A stretch of 64,000 bases of DNA, taken from Aristolochia californica. Lineage: Eukaryota; Streptophyta; Magnoliopsida; Piperales; Aristolochiaceae. This document shows, piece after piece, positions 43,330 through 55,400 of the stretch. Each line of letters opens with the position of its first letter. Positions within the stretch are counted from its first letter, which is position 1. The translations under genes and the position numbers were made by a program. Location of the stretch: contig JARWKL010000011.1 of assembly GCA_029961685.1 (NCBI GenBank), positions 6,946,501-7,010,500 on the forward strand, read 5' to 3'. The notes under the pieces were generated by a model, which searched no databases, was not told the origin of the DNA, and was given only the letters and a program-made list of their open reading frames with translations.

Positions 43330-43800
43330 TAAAATGCTTCTTCCCAAAGGGCAATTTGCCAATTGTACCTCAGTATTTAATGGGATGAATTATAGAGATT
43401 GGAAGGAAATAATGAAAATTTTCTTTCAATAATGGATTGGGACATTTGACATGTGACCTAGAATGGATTATTCAAACAACTAAACATGGTTGATCGTCAT
43501 CTCATCTCCAAGGAGTACGGGCACTCTGACTAATTCTATTTAGGATTTCTTCATCCAAAGAATTTGAGTGCAACTTGGGGAAGCTGACATACCTTGATAG
43601 TTGATAGTGCTACAGAATTTTGCTTCTTTCAAAACCAAGATATTAGGCAACTCCCCTAAAAGTCACATGTGCCAAAGGAGCTCTTTCTATTATTAAGATT
43701 ACCTACAAAATTAGAATCCTATCAACCTGGAAGAGAAAAATCATCAATTTTGGGATAAAATAAACCATAATGAAGGGTTCCCTCTAAGATACCTAAAGAT
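43330..43800 (+). pseudogene. S-family gag N-terminal remnant
   Basis: FNGMNYRDWKEIMKIFF at about 43375-43430 is the conserved start of a Copia (SIRE-like) gag, 65 bp after the first in-frame ATG. Stops follow at once (TAA after FFQ), and later pieces are too eroded to assign. The element ends without pol. Confidence 0.65.
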
Positions 43801-43981
43801 CCTTTTTACAACCACTACATTAGATTACTTTGGATATGATTGATACCTAATACATAGGCAAACAACATAGTGTCCTCTATCTTTCAACATCAAGGAGAGA
43901 AAAGAGGAAAAGAGCGTTCTTTCCATCACTGGTAGGTCGGCCCGCATCTGCCATTGGAAGTATCTGTGCAATGATCCATTT

Positions 43982-44233
43982 ATGCATGAATGCCCTGAAG
44001 AGAAGAAAGAATCATTTAAAAGATGCCTTCCAGTCGAACAACTAAATGGTTGTCTTTCAGTTGATCAATTTCTCAAGAAAATTTGTAGCCATATGAAAGA
44101 TATTACTTTACCAAAGATTGAAATGAGATCAGTTGTAGACACTTGTAGGGAGGAAATAATGAAGAGGACCATGACCCTTAACAACACATTTTGCTTTTGG
44201 AAAATCCACCAGGATCACCTTATTATTGAATAG
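43982..44233 (+). CDS. Unrecognised small open frame (83 codons)
   Basis: ATG to TAG, MHECPEEKKESF..., rich in K, E and C. In the same frame the sequence is readable upstream (about 43900-43981) with CHWKYLCNDPFMHEC, so this may be part of a longer zinc-knuckle-like or other exon. I do not recognise the family. It lies 220 bp upstream of the pseudouridine synthase and 15-600 bp after retroelement gag debris. It may be an orphan exon, a gag remnant, or chance. Confidence 0.25.
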   Translation: MHECPEEKKESFKRCLPVEQLNGCLSVDQFLKKICSHMKDITLPKIEMRSVVDTCREEIMKRTMTLNNTFCFWKIHQDHLIIE

Positions 44234-44453
44234 CTAAATTAATTCAAATCTTTGTTTCAGGGGCATTTGGGTCATTCTCCACCAAGTGTCCTCCCCCGCT
44301 CCGATTAGATTTTCCGTCTTCACAGTCACCACTCAAAGGCTAACACCCTTCCTCTCCCCTACTAAAATCTAACCACTTCTTGGTAATGGCAGCGGCAACA
44401 GAAAATACCAAAACCCTACCAAAAAACGGCTATCTTAATCTTTGCTCCTAATC

Positions 44454-46157
44454 ATGGAAGTATCTCCGGCTCCTTCTTCGCCTCCTCCTTCTGAACCCCC
44501 ACCAAAGAAGATCAAAATGTCGTCCACGTCTACCACCGGCCCCGATTCTGAGGACGAAGCGCCCAAAACTTCACAGACCAAAAGTCGCTACAAGCGGCGA
44601 AAAGTTGCCATCTTTCTTGCCTACTGTGGTGTGGGTTACCAGGGTATGCAGAAGAATCCCGGTGCCAAGACAATCGAGGGCGATCTCGAAGAGGCCCTCT
44701 TCCTCGCCGGTGCCGTCCCTGAGGCCGACCGTGGCAACCCCAAGCGCTTCGACTGGGCCCGTTCTGCCCGCACTGATAAGGGCGTCTCCGCCGTCGGCCA
44801 GGTTGTCTCTGGCCGCTTCTATATAGACCCTCCTGGCCTCGTCGAACGCCTCAATTCTCATCTCCAGCCTCAAATAAGGGTGTTTGGTTATAAGCGTGTT
44901 ACCAACTCGTTTAACGCAAAGAAGTTCTGCGATCGCCGGAGGTACGTTTATCTGTTGCCTGTCTTTGCCTTGGACCCTACTTCGCATCCGAACAGAGAAA
45001 GTGTACTTGCTAGCGCTGGCTCGGAGAATGAGCTCGCGAAGTGTGTTGAGTGCTCCGAGCGGGGAAGGAAGGTGGAGGGTGTCATGGGTCGCCGCAACTC
45101 AGAAGCCAAGGTTTTGGGGGAAGATAATGGGAATTTAGCACCGGACAAGGAAGGGAAAATTGAATCTGTCCCACGTTTGTCTCCTGCTCCGGGAGAAATT
45201 GATTCTAAGGAGACCAGTAACGGGGAGAAAAGTGTGGCAAAAGCGATTGGATTGGAAAGTGAAACCGCAAAATTGGAAAATAAAGGAGATGATAACGGTT
45301 CTCTCCCTGACTTCGACCTGAAACCTTCAGTAGATGAGAAAACTCAACCAGGTTTGCCCAAAAGAGGAGACGGTGATTTTCATTGTGAACCCAACAGTTT
45401 GGAGGACGAGACTACTCCAGCTGCTTCACCTGAGATCAATGGACAAAGAACTCCATTTTGGTACGGGGAGGAGGAGAAGGAAAGATTTAATCGAATTCTT
45501 GGGCACTACGTTGGAACCCACAATTTCCATAACTTCACAACAAGAACGAAGGCAGAGGACCCTGCTGCTCGTCGATATATTGTGTCATTCAGTGCAAGTT
45601 CTGTTGTCAGCATCCAAGGGATGGATTTCATCTGCTGCGAGGTTGTTGGCCAGAGTTTCATGCTTCATCAGATCAGGAAGATGATTGGGCTCGCTGTTGC
45701 AGTCATGAGGAATTGCGCCCCAGAGTCATTATTCGAGACAGCTTTAAAGAAGTGAGTAATTGCCCGAATTTTGGCATTTTCTGTAAGGCTGGCAATTGTA
45801 ATTTTGAGATCTAATTGTTATGGTTATTGTGTCAGGGAGGTGAACATTAACGTGCCAACTGCACCTGAGGTAGGTCTCTACTTGGACGAGTGTCTATTTT
45901 CTTCTTATAACAAGAAGTGGAAGGATACACATGATGAGATATCAATGGAAGCTTATGCAGAAGCAGCTGTGAACTTTAAAATGGAAAATGTATTCTCTCA
46001 TATCGCATCAACAGAACTGAAGGAAGGAGTTGTGGGCTTGTGGTTACATTCTCTAAACCACCGTAACTATCCAGATTTACGTGGGGTGGAAATCAATGGA
46101 CTCTCTGATGAAAAATGTACCCAAAAAAATAGGAGCAACATGGAAGGATTGAGTTGA
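44454..46157 (+). CDS. PUS1: tRNA pseudouridine synthase, PUS1/TruA family
   Basis: Isomerises uridine to pseudouridine in tRNA (and in some species snRNA or mRNA). Two exons, 44454-45751 and 45836-46157, with an 84-bp GT-AG intron; 539 residues. The start is the ATG at 44454, the first in frame. The N-terminus is proline-rich and then has KSRYKRRK, a probable nuclear signal. RKVAIFLAYCGVGYQGMQ and TIEGDLEEAL are typical of eukaryotic PUS1. The catalytic Asp is D108 in ARTDKGVSA. A charged insertion of about 170 residues (about 165-335) of acidic, low-complexity sequence separates the two catalytic halves; the second half has GTHNFHNFT, AARRYI and the LHQIRKMIGL motif, with VNINVPTAPEVGLYLDE encoded across and after the intron. 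AATAAA at 46410-46415. Intact. Confidence 0.93.
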
Positions 46158-49100
46158 AGTGGCCCTTGTCCAAATGTAGCAGAAATTTTTCTCACCTGCT
46201 TTTTATGAGTTTTGGGTGTTCTAGGAGGGTGTGGAGGCTATCAACCGATCAAATGCATTAACACCAGTATGTGCAAAATTGTTCATGGAGATCCCCTGCT
46301 GCTCTTGGATTAGTTTCCTTGAAACATTTTATGATATCATACCATGAATTTTCATGCGGTGGCTCCTTTGCTGTGGACTTTTATTGAACTGGCTACATGA
46401 AGCCCATGCAATAAAGTTTAACTCTAATCACCTTTTTCTGCCATTCTTAGTTTTGGTAGCTTTAACCCCTTATACAAAGTAAGACACTTGAAATTCTTAA
46501 TTAGCTGATCTAACTGTGTTATTTAATAATTACTTTATTTGTAGAGTTTGAATATACATAAAATACTCTTATCTAGAGAGCATGCGTGACCGAACTAACA
46601 TATACTTACCCCCGTCTCACTTATATGTGAAACATTTAGCTTGAGGATCCCATTGATTGTTATTTGGAAGTGTTGAGTAGATTGGGAATAAGACCTGTTA
46701 GAAGGTATCATTAGAATCCAGGGCATGATATGCATCAGCTAAAGTTGTCACTGGATTGATTTACTTTTTTGTATGTGATCTCTTGAAGTTTATATTTGAT
46801 GAAATTTTGTCAGTTACATTAGTTGTATGATCTCTCATGTCAGGAGATATTTGTGTGACTGCTAAGTTGTTTTTATCTTATGAAATTATTAATGCAGTAT
46901 AAGGAACATTATAATGAAACTTTGCTTTAGCAACTACAAATATAGCCCCTTGCTTCTCCTTACTCGTTTTTTAGTAGTAGAGTAAATCATATGCCATGTG
47001 ACCCAACAGGTTGTAGAGCAGTCAGCACTAAAAAGATCCAGATTTTGATTTTCTTTTATACATTTTCCTAGAATTGGCGAGAGATGACTCAAGAGATTTA
47101 AGGGAAGCAAATTCAAGTAAGAATATTCTTCCAATGGAAATATCCAACGGTCTGGATTTTCTTTTTGTTCAAGATACTTATTAACTTCAAAGAAATTTCT
47201 AAGGTGAAGTGGCAGGCTATGGTCTTAGCTCAACTATTAGAAACACAGTATGTAGCTGGAATAATGGTTCACAACTTATAGTCGTAACACTGATTCTTTT
47301 ACACTCCATGTGAACTTCCATAAGTAAATCCACATACTGCATTTCTTTGTTGAATCTTCTTGAGTTCTTTTGTCAACATGTTTAATTCCACTGTTTCACT
47401 GGGATTGAAATCTCTATCAAGCCAACAGATCTTGTATCTTTGGGACTCCTAGTTGTATCAGTGCTTACGTTTAAGTGGGGGAAAAAGAAAGACAAATTTG
47501 AGGCTACATTGCCAATAATGAACCTGGAAGCCAATTTCATTGTGGTATTTCTTATTGTGCCTTGTTAAATTGTTGTTTTTTGCATCAGAATATGAAGGTT
47601 TGCCTGCCGAGATTATCTTCAACTACTTTCATGTGAAGAAACTGAACATTTACATGCTCATAGGTTTTTATTTTCTTTTACATGTGTAATGGAGCACTAT
47701 TCCTCTTTAGATTTGGTAAGTACATGTGCAGCATTAATGTTTAGACTGTAGTTGGATTCATTACCTAGAAATAGTATTTGAGAGGTTGTTTCAGTTCTAG
47801 AAGCCAAAATAGTTTTTTCTTTGATATCTGGAGAAGGGCAGTCATGTTGTGTGACTGAGGGAGAATGCAGGTAAATGTCAAGTTAAATCATTTTTATTTA
47901 ATTGGATCTTCAAGTAACCACTAAATTTGGAGGCTAGTGCACTGCACAGAGTAAAAGTGTCAGACTAGCCAGGACTTGAACCAAATAGAATTGAGCTGGT
48001 TATTGAGAAAATATTTGGAATGTTAATCTTAGGTGTGTTTTGTGGCAATAGAAAAAACAATAAGAAAAAAAGTACAAGCTGAAACTTTCCTTTTGACCAA
48101 AATTTTGTAGTATTTGTGTTGGTTTTAAGGGTTGGAAAAATTTTCACCCTGATTGCTCTTGACTTAAATGAAGTTTTAAGGTGGTAAATGAGTTTTCTTT
48201 TGCTCCTTTAGGAAATGAGAGATAGTAAACCTGGAAGCTTTAAGTTGGTCCTTGATCACCCCAAAATGTTGTAGTGTTTGTGTTGGTTCTAAGGGTTGCA
48301 AAAATTGTCACCCTCTTTCCTCTTGACTTGCATGCAATTTTGAAGTTGTAAATGAGTTTTCTTTTGCTCCTTTAGGAAATGAGAGAAAAATAAACCTAGA
48401 AGCTTTTAAGTTGGTCCTGGATCACTCACCCCTCTTCCTCAACTTTGTCTTTTGTTATTTATAAAACGTGTTCCTTCGTTTCTAATAATGTCAACACAAA
48501 TATTACAATTCATTTATCCTTGCAAATTTGATAAAGGGAAAATGCAGTCAGCCACTAGCTCTGTTTCTCTTCTGTTTTTCCTTGATTTTTGCTGTTAAAG
48601 GAAGAAAAATGAAAGATGGAGATGAAGAAGAAAAAACTAAAGGAAGAAAAATGAAAGATGGAGATGAAGAAGAAGAAATAAACATAGATGCAAGAGGACT
48701 CTCTTGATTATGCAAATAGTGAAGAGCAAATGTTCTATTTGGAGCTTCTCCAGTTTCAAAGACAAAAATCATTTCTTCCTCACCTGTAGAATAATTGTTC
48801 GTGTTTGTCAGTAAATTACTATTAGTGGTGTCATGGGATTATTTGGCCTCCAATTTCTCAACCTGAGCTCTTAATTCTAGTAGCCAATTTCCAAAGAAAA
48901 TCTTAAGCTTCTTCTTCATCATCAATTTGGGTGAGAGGCATGAACCGATAGAATGGATGATAATAACCGAGTTCTACTCATGGGATTGGAAATTGATAAG
49001 TTCTCACTTCACAATTACTGTTGGTTCAATTTCAAACAATATGAGTGATCAGGACCTCAACATTCAGATTTTGAATCAGTGAGTTTGGAAAAGACATTTT

Positions 49101-49420
49101 GTCCTTTTTTAAATCTTGAAAAATCTTGGTTAAAATTCACAAGAAAATGCTTGAAGTTTTTGTAATGAGCTATTCTATCTCTAATCAACTTGGCGTCGTT
49201 GTTCTACATCCTTCAATCTTTGCATCGATTGCCACTTAAGAATTCTTAAATGCTAATTACAGTCCAGTTCGTACATATAGGGGAATTTGCCACATAAGAT
49301 AATTACAACCCACTCAAGAATTCCTATATGATAATTACAGTCCTAGCGTTTACTAGCCCTACTTTGATCTATTTATCTGAACAAGAATCAAGCGACTATC
49401 ACTAGACAGATTTTCCAGGA
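46158..49420. other. Intergenic region between two convergent genes
   Basis: 3' flank of the pseudouridine synthase and of the asparagine synthetase. No convincing gene. It contains a 164-bp direct repeat (48099-48262 and 48263-48425, about 85% identical) and a short duplication of AAGGAAGAAAAATGAAAGATGG (split: AAGGAAGAAAAATG and AAAGATGGAGATG) at about 48599 and 48640. Confidence 0.6.
48099..48425. repeat. Two tandem 164-bp units
   Basis: Units start at 48099 and 48263, both beginning AAAAT.TTGTAGT.TTTGTGTTGG and both containing GTAAATGAGTTTTCTTTTGC. Local duplication in non-coding DNA. Confidence 0.85.
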
Positions 49421-52400
49421 TCAAACAACAGATGCAGGTAGCTCCACTACACCGTCCTGCAACTTCTGGGTAAAGCTTTTCTTTGGCAAAGCGCTGTTGG
49501 CAATAGGAGATGGTCCTGATGATTCCTGGTATGCAGCAGCATGAACACCAAGGGCAGCCCGGCCTGATGGATCTGGGTTTTCAGACCAGGCAGCATCCCA
49601 TTCCAGTGCTTTCGCAGTACTGCACGCAACACTCGGACCTCCTGGAACCGTTGACCTTGCCGCGTTCTGTTTACATAATGATGAATCTAATCACTAACTG
49701 ACACAGCTGAGCAAAATTTATAGAATTTTTTACAGAGAATAACTGATATCTCTATCCACCCAGGCCAGCTTGGCTTAAGAAACACAGTAGCAATTCATAA
49801 TATTGTAACTAAAACTTGAATGAAACAAATAAAATGAGAGAAACCCTTCAAAGATGTTCAGTATTTTCATAGAAAGATGATAGTTGCATTTGAGTACTGG
49901 GTTAATTTTTATTTTTAAATGGTGTAGTGTTTCAGTAAAGAAAAGCAACAACAATAACATTAAGAATAACAGCAGCAATAATAATGTAACCTTAACTTGA
50001 ATGAAACAAATAAAATGAGAAAAACCCACCTTCGGAAAGAACCTTTCAAATATTGTTCTGTAATAGTATGCTTCCTTAGTAGTTGGTGTATTTTCTGGAT
50101 AGATGAAACTGGCATTCATTAACATTGCATCCGAAACCTGGCAAATTTGGTGGAAAAGATCAGCAATCACCATTTCCAATAAAATAGATGAAAATCTAAC
50201 CTCATCATGTTCTGTAGCTCAGACAGTTCAGAACCAAGAGCCTAACCAATAGTCTGGTCACATAAACTACTAAACCCAGTCATTGTATAGATGACAATTT
50301 GTGAACAAATGAAATAAAAAAATTGATAGATTCCTTGCAGCATAACTTGTCAACATGCAGCTGAAGAGATCTCTTCTTACGATCTTTTCTGATTTCAAAA
50401 ATGTTCTGCTGCGAAGGTTACATTTCTTCAAATTTGTAAACGAGAAAAAGACAAAGTCATGAGTACAAAAAGACATTACAGCCAAGGTAGGGTCTGTGAA
50501 CAAAGAGAAGGAAAAATAGCTAGTATGAAGATCTTCTTTCTTTTTAAAGGCTGAAGCAAGGTATTTTTTTTTTTTAAGAAAAAAAGGTCCAAGCATGATT
50601 TAAAATCATAACCACAAAAATTCATATCAGAAGACTTGGTCAAAAAATTGCGGATGAACATACGTTCTGGTTAGCATGATCTTTCAAGCCATCAATCCAG
50701 CTGTAGCCAACTCCATCACTAAACTGTTCCTTCTGCCTGTACAGGATGTGCTGAGAAAAAAAGAATCCAGAAGGCAACAGATGTCAGTGTTTGTTCTCTT
50801 ATCCATGAGCATAAACTAGTAAATTTTGGGTCATCTGTGGCTAAAAAAAGACATGCTTCACTTGATAAAAGTATTCTGACCTTAGGGAGATAAGGACTCT
50901 TTTCATCATCAAATGCTTTGCGCAGAACCCATTTCTCGATTCGACCAAGATCTGGTCTCACCTGCAAGTTGCTGGGAAGTGAGCTGAATGTTTTGAAAAG
51001 ACCAAGATCAGCACCAAGCAAATGACAGAGTCCTGTGTCTAGGAACTCTGAATGCCTTGGATGCAAGAACTAAAAGAACAGACAAGAATTTATGCTGGAG
51101 AAACTTTAAATCTCACAATATGCTAATTATATTTTACTGGTATTTTCACCAAGGTCAATTGCTTTTTGTATTCCAATTAAAGCATGTATGACCAATTCAT
51201 TGTCTATGAATAACCATAAAGAGAAGCTCAAGGTCATCTACAGTTGTACTAGATTTTGGCAACTACTCCAATATTTGGCTGTCCATGACATCAACAGTTC
51301 ATTACCATAGAATGCTATCACTTAACATCGATCATAATCCTAACATTTTTACAGAATCAAACGTATTTTTTCTCTAGAATCCTGATCAACTTTCAACCTT
51401 AAGATTTCTTATACATGGGATTTGGTGTGCAGATTCTTTGTATACAGGACCATGTCTTATCAGTTATCCTGCAGATAATGGAAGAGAATGCATTCTGGGT
51501 GGAAAAACTATGTAAAACTGTCACCTGGGTGACGGTGACAGCCAATTTGTTGTGCCTGAGCCTATTTGGGTCAGCAAACACAATTGTCTATGCCTGATGT
51601 ATTAGATAATCACCCAATTGTACATCTTTAAAGGCCCTCAAAAATATATCCACCGATGTATAACATGGAAAATCTGGTGGTATTTTTTTTCTGTGAATAG
51701 GAGATACACACCTAGTACATGCAAACCTACTTTCAGAACTATTTTCCATCCTACAGGTGCAAACCATCTAATTTAAAAGTAAAAAAATCCATAAAATTAC
51801 CATCTTCCACTCCGGGTCCAGGTCCATTGCAACATTGATAAAAATTTTATCCAAGAAGGGCACACGAGCCTCTAAACCCCATGCTGAAGTCGCTTTGTTG
51901 GCTCTCAAGCAGTCATACAAGTGAAGACCTTTAATCTAACACAATAATAAAATATCAAGACAATCATTCTTCCAAGAAAAAAAATACAAGTTCCGTCTCA
52001 GCAGCATATATGATTCCAACAAAGACTTAAAAAAGCCAAATGCTAGCAAACATCGAAGCAGCAACTTCATGAACACTGAGACAACCACCTCAGCACTAGG
52101 CACACCAGCTGATTTTAATAGCACAACCCGAAATAAGCCATTAGTGTAGGAAATGGCAATCAATCAGCAACCAGGAGTATGCACGTGCACTATGAAGTAT
52201 GTGGAAACTAATTGGAAAAATATTAAAGCATTTGACCACTGTACTGTTCTTGTCCAGTGGTACCACAGATATGTGTGCAGCACTGCGTACCTTTCTTAAT
52301 GTCTCCAAATGGAACTCCTCCTTGTTAGGTGCCTTATGAAAGTATAAGTAACCGCCAAAGATTTCATCTGAACCTTCTCCAGAAAGAACCATCTTCACTC

Positions 52401-55400
52401 CTAATGATTTAATTTTTCGTGACATAAGAAACATAGGTGTGCTAGCTCTAATGGTGGTTACATCATATGTCTCAATGTGATAAATGACTTCCTCAAGTGC
52501 ATCAATACCCTCCTGAAGAAGAGAGGAAACCAACATCAGTGTTCATGGTAAGATAAAAATAAGTATGCCTTTTGCAGTTCTGCTTTCCTAAATGGAAAAG
52601 AGAAGCACCTGAACAGTAAAGTGAAATTCATGGTGATGAGTACCAAGATAGTCGGCAACCTCTCTAGCAGCTTTGAGATCAGGAGAACCCTGGATTATGG
52701 CATGTTCCAAAACAGATATTAGTGAAGAAAACATTAGGTAGGAAGATGAGAACGTTAGCAACACTGCACAAAGATCAGTCAAAACCTCTTTTGGAAGATA
52801 GATATTAGTAAAATTATGCACATGACTATCCAAATTAAGGGACAGATGCAAAAACATGAATCTGCCCAAAGCTATTTTGGATCACCAAAACAAATAGCCT
52901 GATGGACTGAATAAGATGAGAACAGGGGAAAAAAATCCCCAACCACCAAAGATTGTCCAGACACACCTTCTCCAATCAATAAGACACTCAGAGGAGCCAA
53001 TTATACTTCTGACTTCATCTAAAGAGGGTGTCTCTAGACAATCTTTGGTGGTAGGGATTCTTTCCCTATTTTTATCTGAGGTCTGAGAAGGTCCCTCTCC
53101 CACAAAATTTGTAAGGTGATCCTTCCCCCAAGTAATAAAATGTAAATAAAACCATCTTTTCAAAAAGAAAAAAAGAAAAGAAAAAGAAGTAAAGCATAAG
53201 ATAGAAAATTTTGGGAAGTTTTTTTATTCTTTTGAAATTATGGAAAGTCAAGGAAGTTCTGTGTACAAAGAGATGCATTTTGGAATTACTCAAGTAACAT
53301 AACACATTTTGAGCAACCTTTCGGGTATAACAACAACAAGGATAATGTTACTAATGTAATTTCACTACAGCAATAAACATGAAACCGACAAGGGAAAATG
53401 AATATCCACAGATAACTCAATCTCTAGCATAAATTGCCATTATGAATACTATATCCATATAAGGTAAAGTAAACCATGTCATGACTTGAAATGAACCTAA
53501 ATAATGAAACAGGAATGTCTAAAACATATTTGATGCATAAAAAAAAAAGTATACTACTAACGTTTCTGTTGCACAAAACTGTAGAATTGTATTCCAGAAA
53601 CAAGTGGCATAATAACCTTCAAACCAACGCAAAATGTATGTAAGTGTGATCCCCATTGTCTAGCTACTTTTGCTTCCACCAAGTGACGTGAAGCAACAGC
53701 AGCAACAAGTGATGAATCAAGTCCTCCAGATAAAAGTACACCAAAAGGCACATCAGTCATCAACCTCTTCAATACTGCCTGCATCATGAGCAGAAAAAAG
53801 GTGGGGGAAGCATATAAGGCATTTTTTGGATAAATAAAGAATATAAAATTTTCAAGGCACAAACGACAAGATTAGGCACAATTAATAGCATGGGCTTATT
53901 GGTAAATCAACTATATTGTATTATCTTTGTTGCAAAGTAGTGTTAGATGACCTTTGACACTGTGCTCAAAAAGTAGATAGAAAAAGACAGAAGGCCCTTC
54001 GGGAGCCACTCTTCGTAGGACATTGTAAAACACTTGCAATTAAACTAGAAATTCTATTTACAAGCTTCCCCATAAGAGAAAAACTTCGACCTTTAACAAG
54101 GAGAACAGGAAAAATCTACCTTCCCAAAGGATTTAGCTGTAATATGAACTTCCAGAGAGCCAAGGACAGCTACATACAGCTCTACCCCCCAAAAGGACCT
54201 AGGGTCCTAGTATATTTAGAACAAAACCTATGTGGACCAATTTCATGTTCCTGAAAAATACAACTAAACACCACAAACAAAGCTGATTAACTTAACTTGC
54301 ATCTAACTTTTCAAGTTTACAAGAGCCACTGTCCTAATATTACCCCTTCACAACATACTTTCCAGCCAGAAAATCAATCAGTGATCAACTTGTTTTTAAG
54401 CTTTCAAGGTATAACAAAAACGTGCACAACTACTGAAATATTTTGTAGTCTATGATCCTCCCGTAATCATCATCTCCCAGAAAAGTTTTCAGTCAAGCAA
54501 CTTCCATCAACTAAACTTCGATTCACAACCTCCTGCTATGACTCAAGAATTATTCACAAATTTGAAAGAGGAACTTCAATAAGTCAACTGCTGATTCATA
54601 ACTATAAAGCTATGGGTAAGTTCAAATTACTATTCTGGCTGTAAATGCACTTTTTTTTTTGAATTCAATGGAATCAATGAAACTTCTAAAATAAACTATT
54701 TGATCAATTTCTTGCATATTTTGCTACCTACATGCAGCTTCCCATGAAAGCCATAATTTTAGCAAATATCTGTTACATATGAAAGCCACAATCTACAAAC
54801 TTCAAATCATAGGAAAGTTCAGAGCATGCCTTTTCAAAGGCTCCACGTAATACTAAGGGATCATAAGGAGTTGACGGAATCTTCTCCAAATACCATGGTG
54901 GGTTATACCACCTTCTCAGCCCTCCTGAAAACATTCTCAAAAGAAATAGAAGAATGAAACATAGCATTACTTTGAAATATAAGAGGATCATCTCCCATAC
55001 AACAAAAATTACAGAAGAAATATATACTAAAAAGCAAACAGCCATATAAATTTAATTATTTGACAATAAAAGGTTGATGGCATACCATGTTTGCTGGAAT
55101 AAATATGCCCAGGAAGAAAGACTGTAAAACGTTCACAGTCATCACTTAGAGCCTTCATTTCCGAAGCAAACCAAACTGATCCTGCAACAAATAACACATA
55201 CTAAGCTGGCATCCCCTCTTACTGACATATAAATAACAATATAAAGCAGTTCAACAATTTCTGAATATGGGAGACACAAATGACTATTAGATGTAAGTGT
55301 CATAATATAAAAAAAGAAAAGAACTCATGAAATAAACTCCAACAGTTACCAAGATCAATTTAATTTCAACCTCTTGGAAGAAAATAAGAAAGCTGACATT

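Noticed and set aside
44442..44453. Upstream extension of the pseudouridine synthase frame
   Set aside because: The codon at 44442 is TTG; the first true ATG is at 44454.
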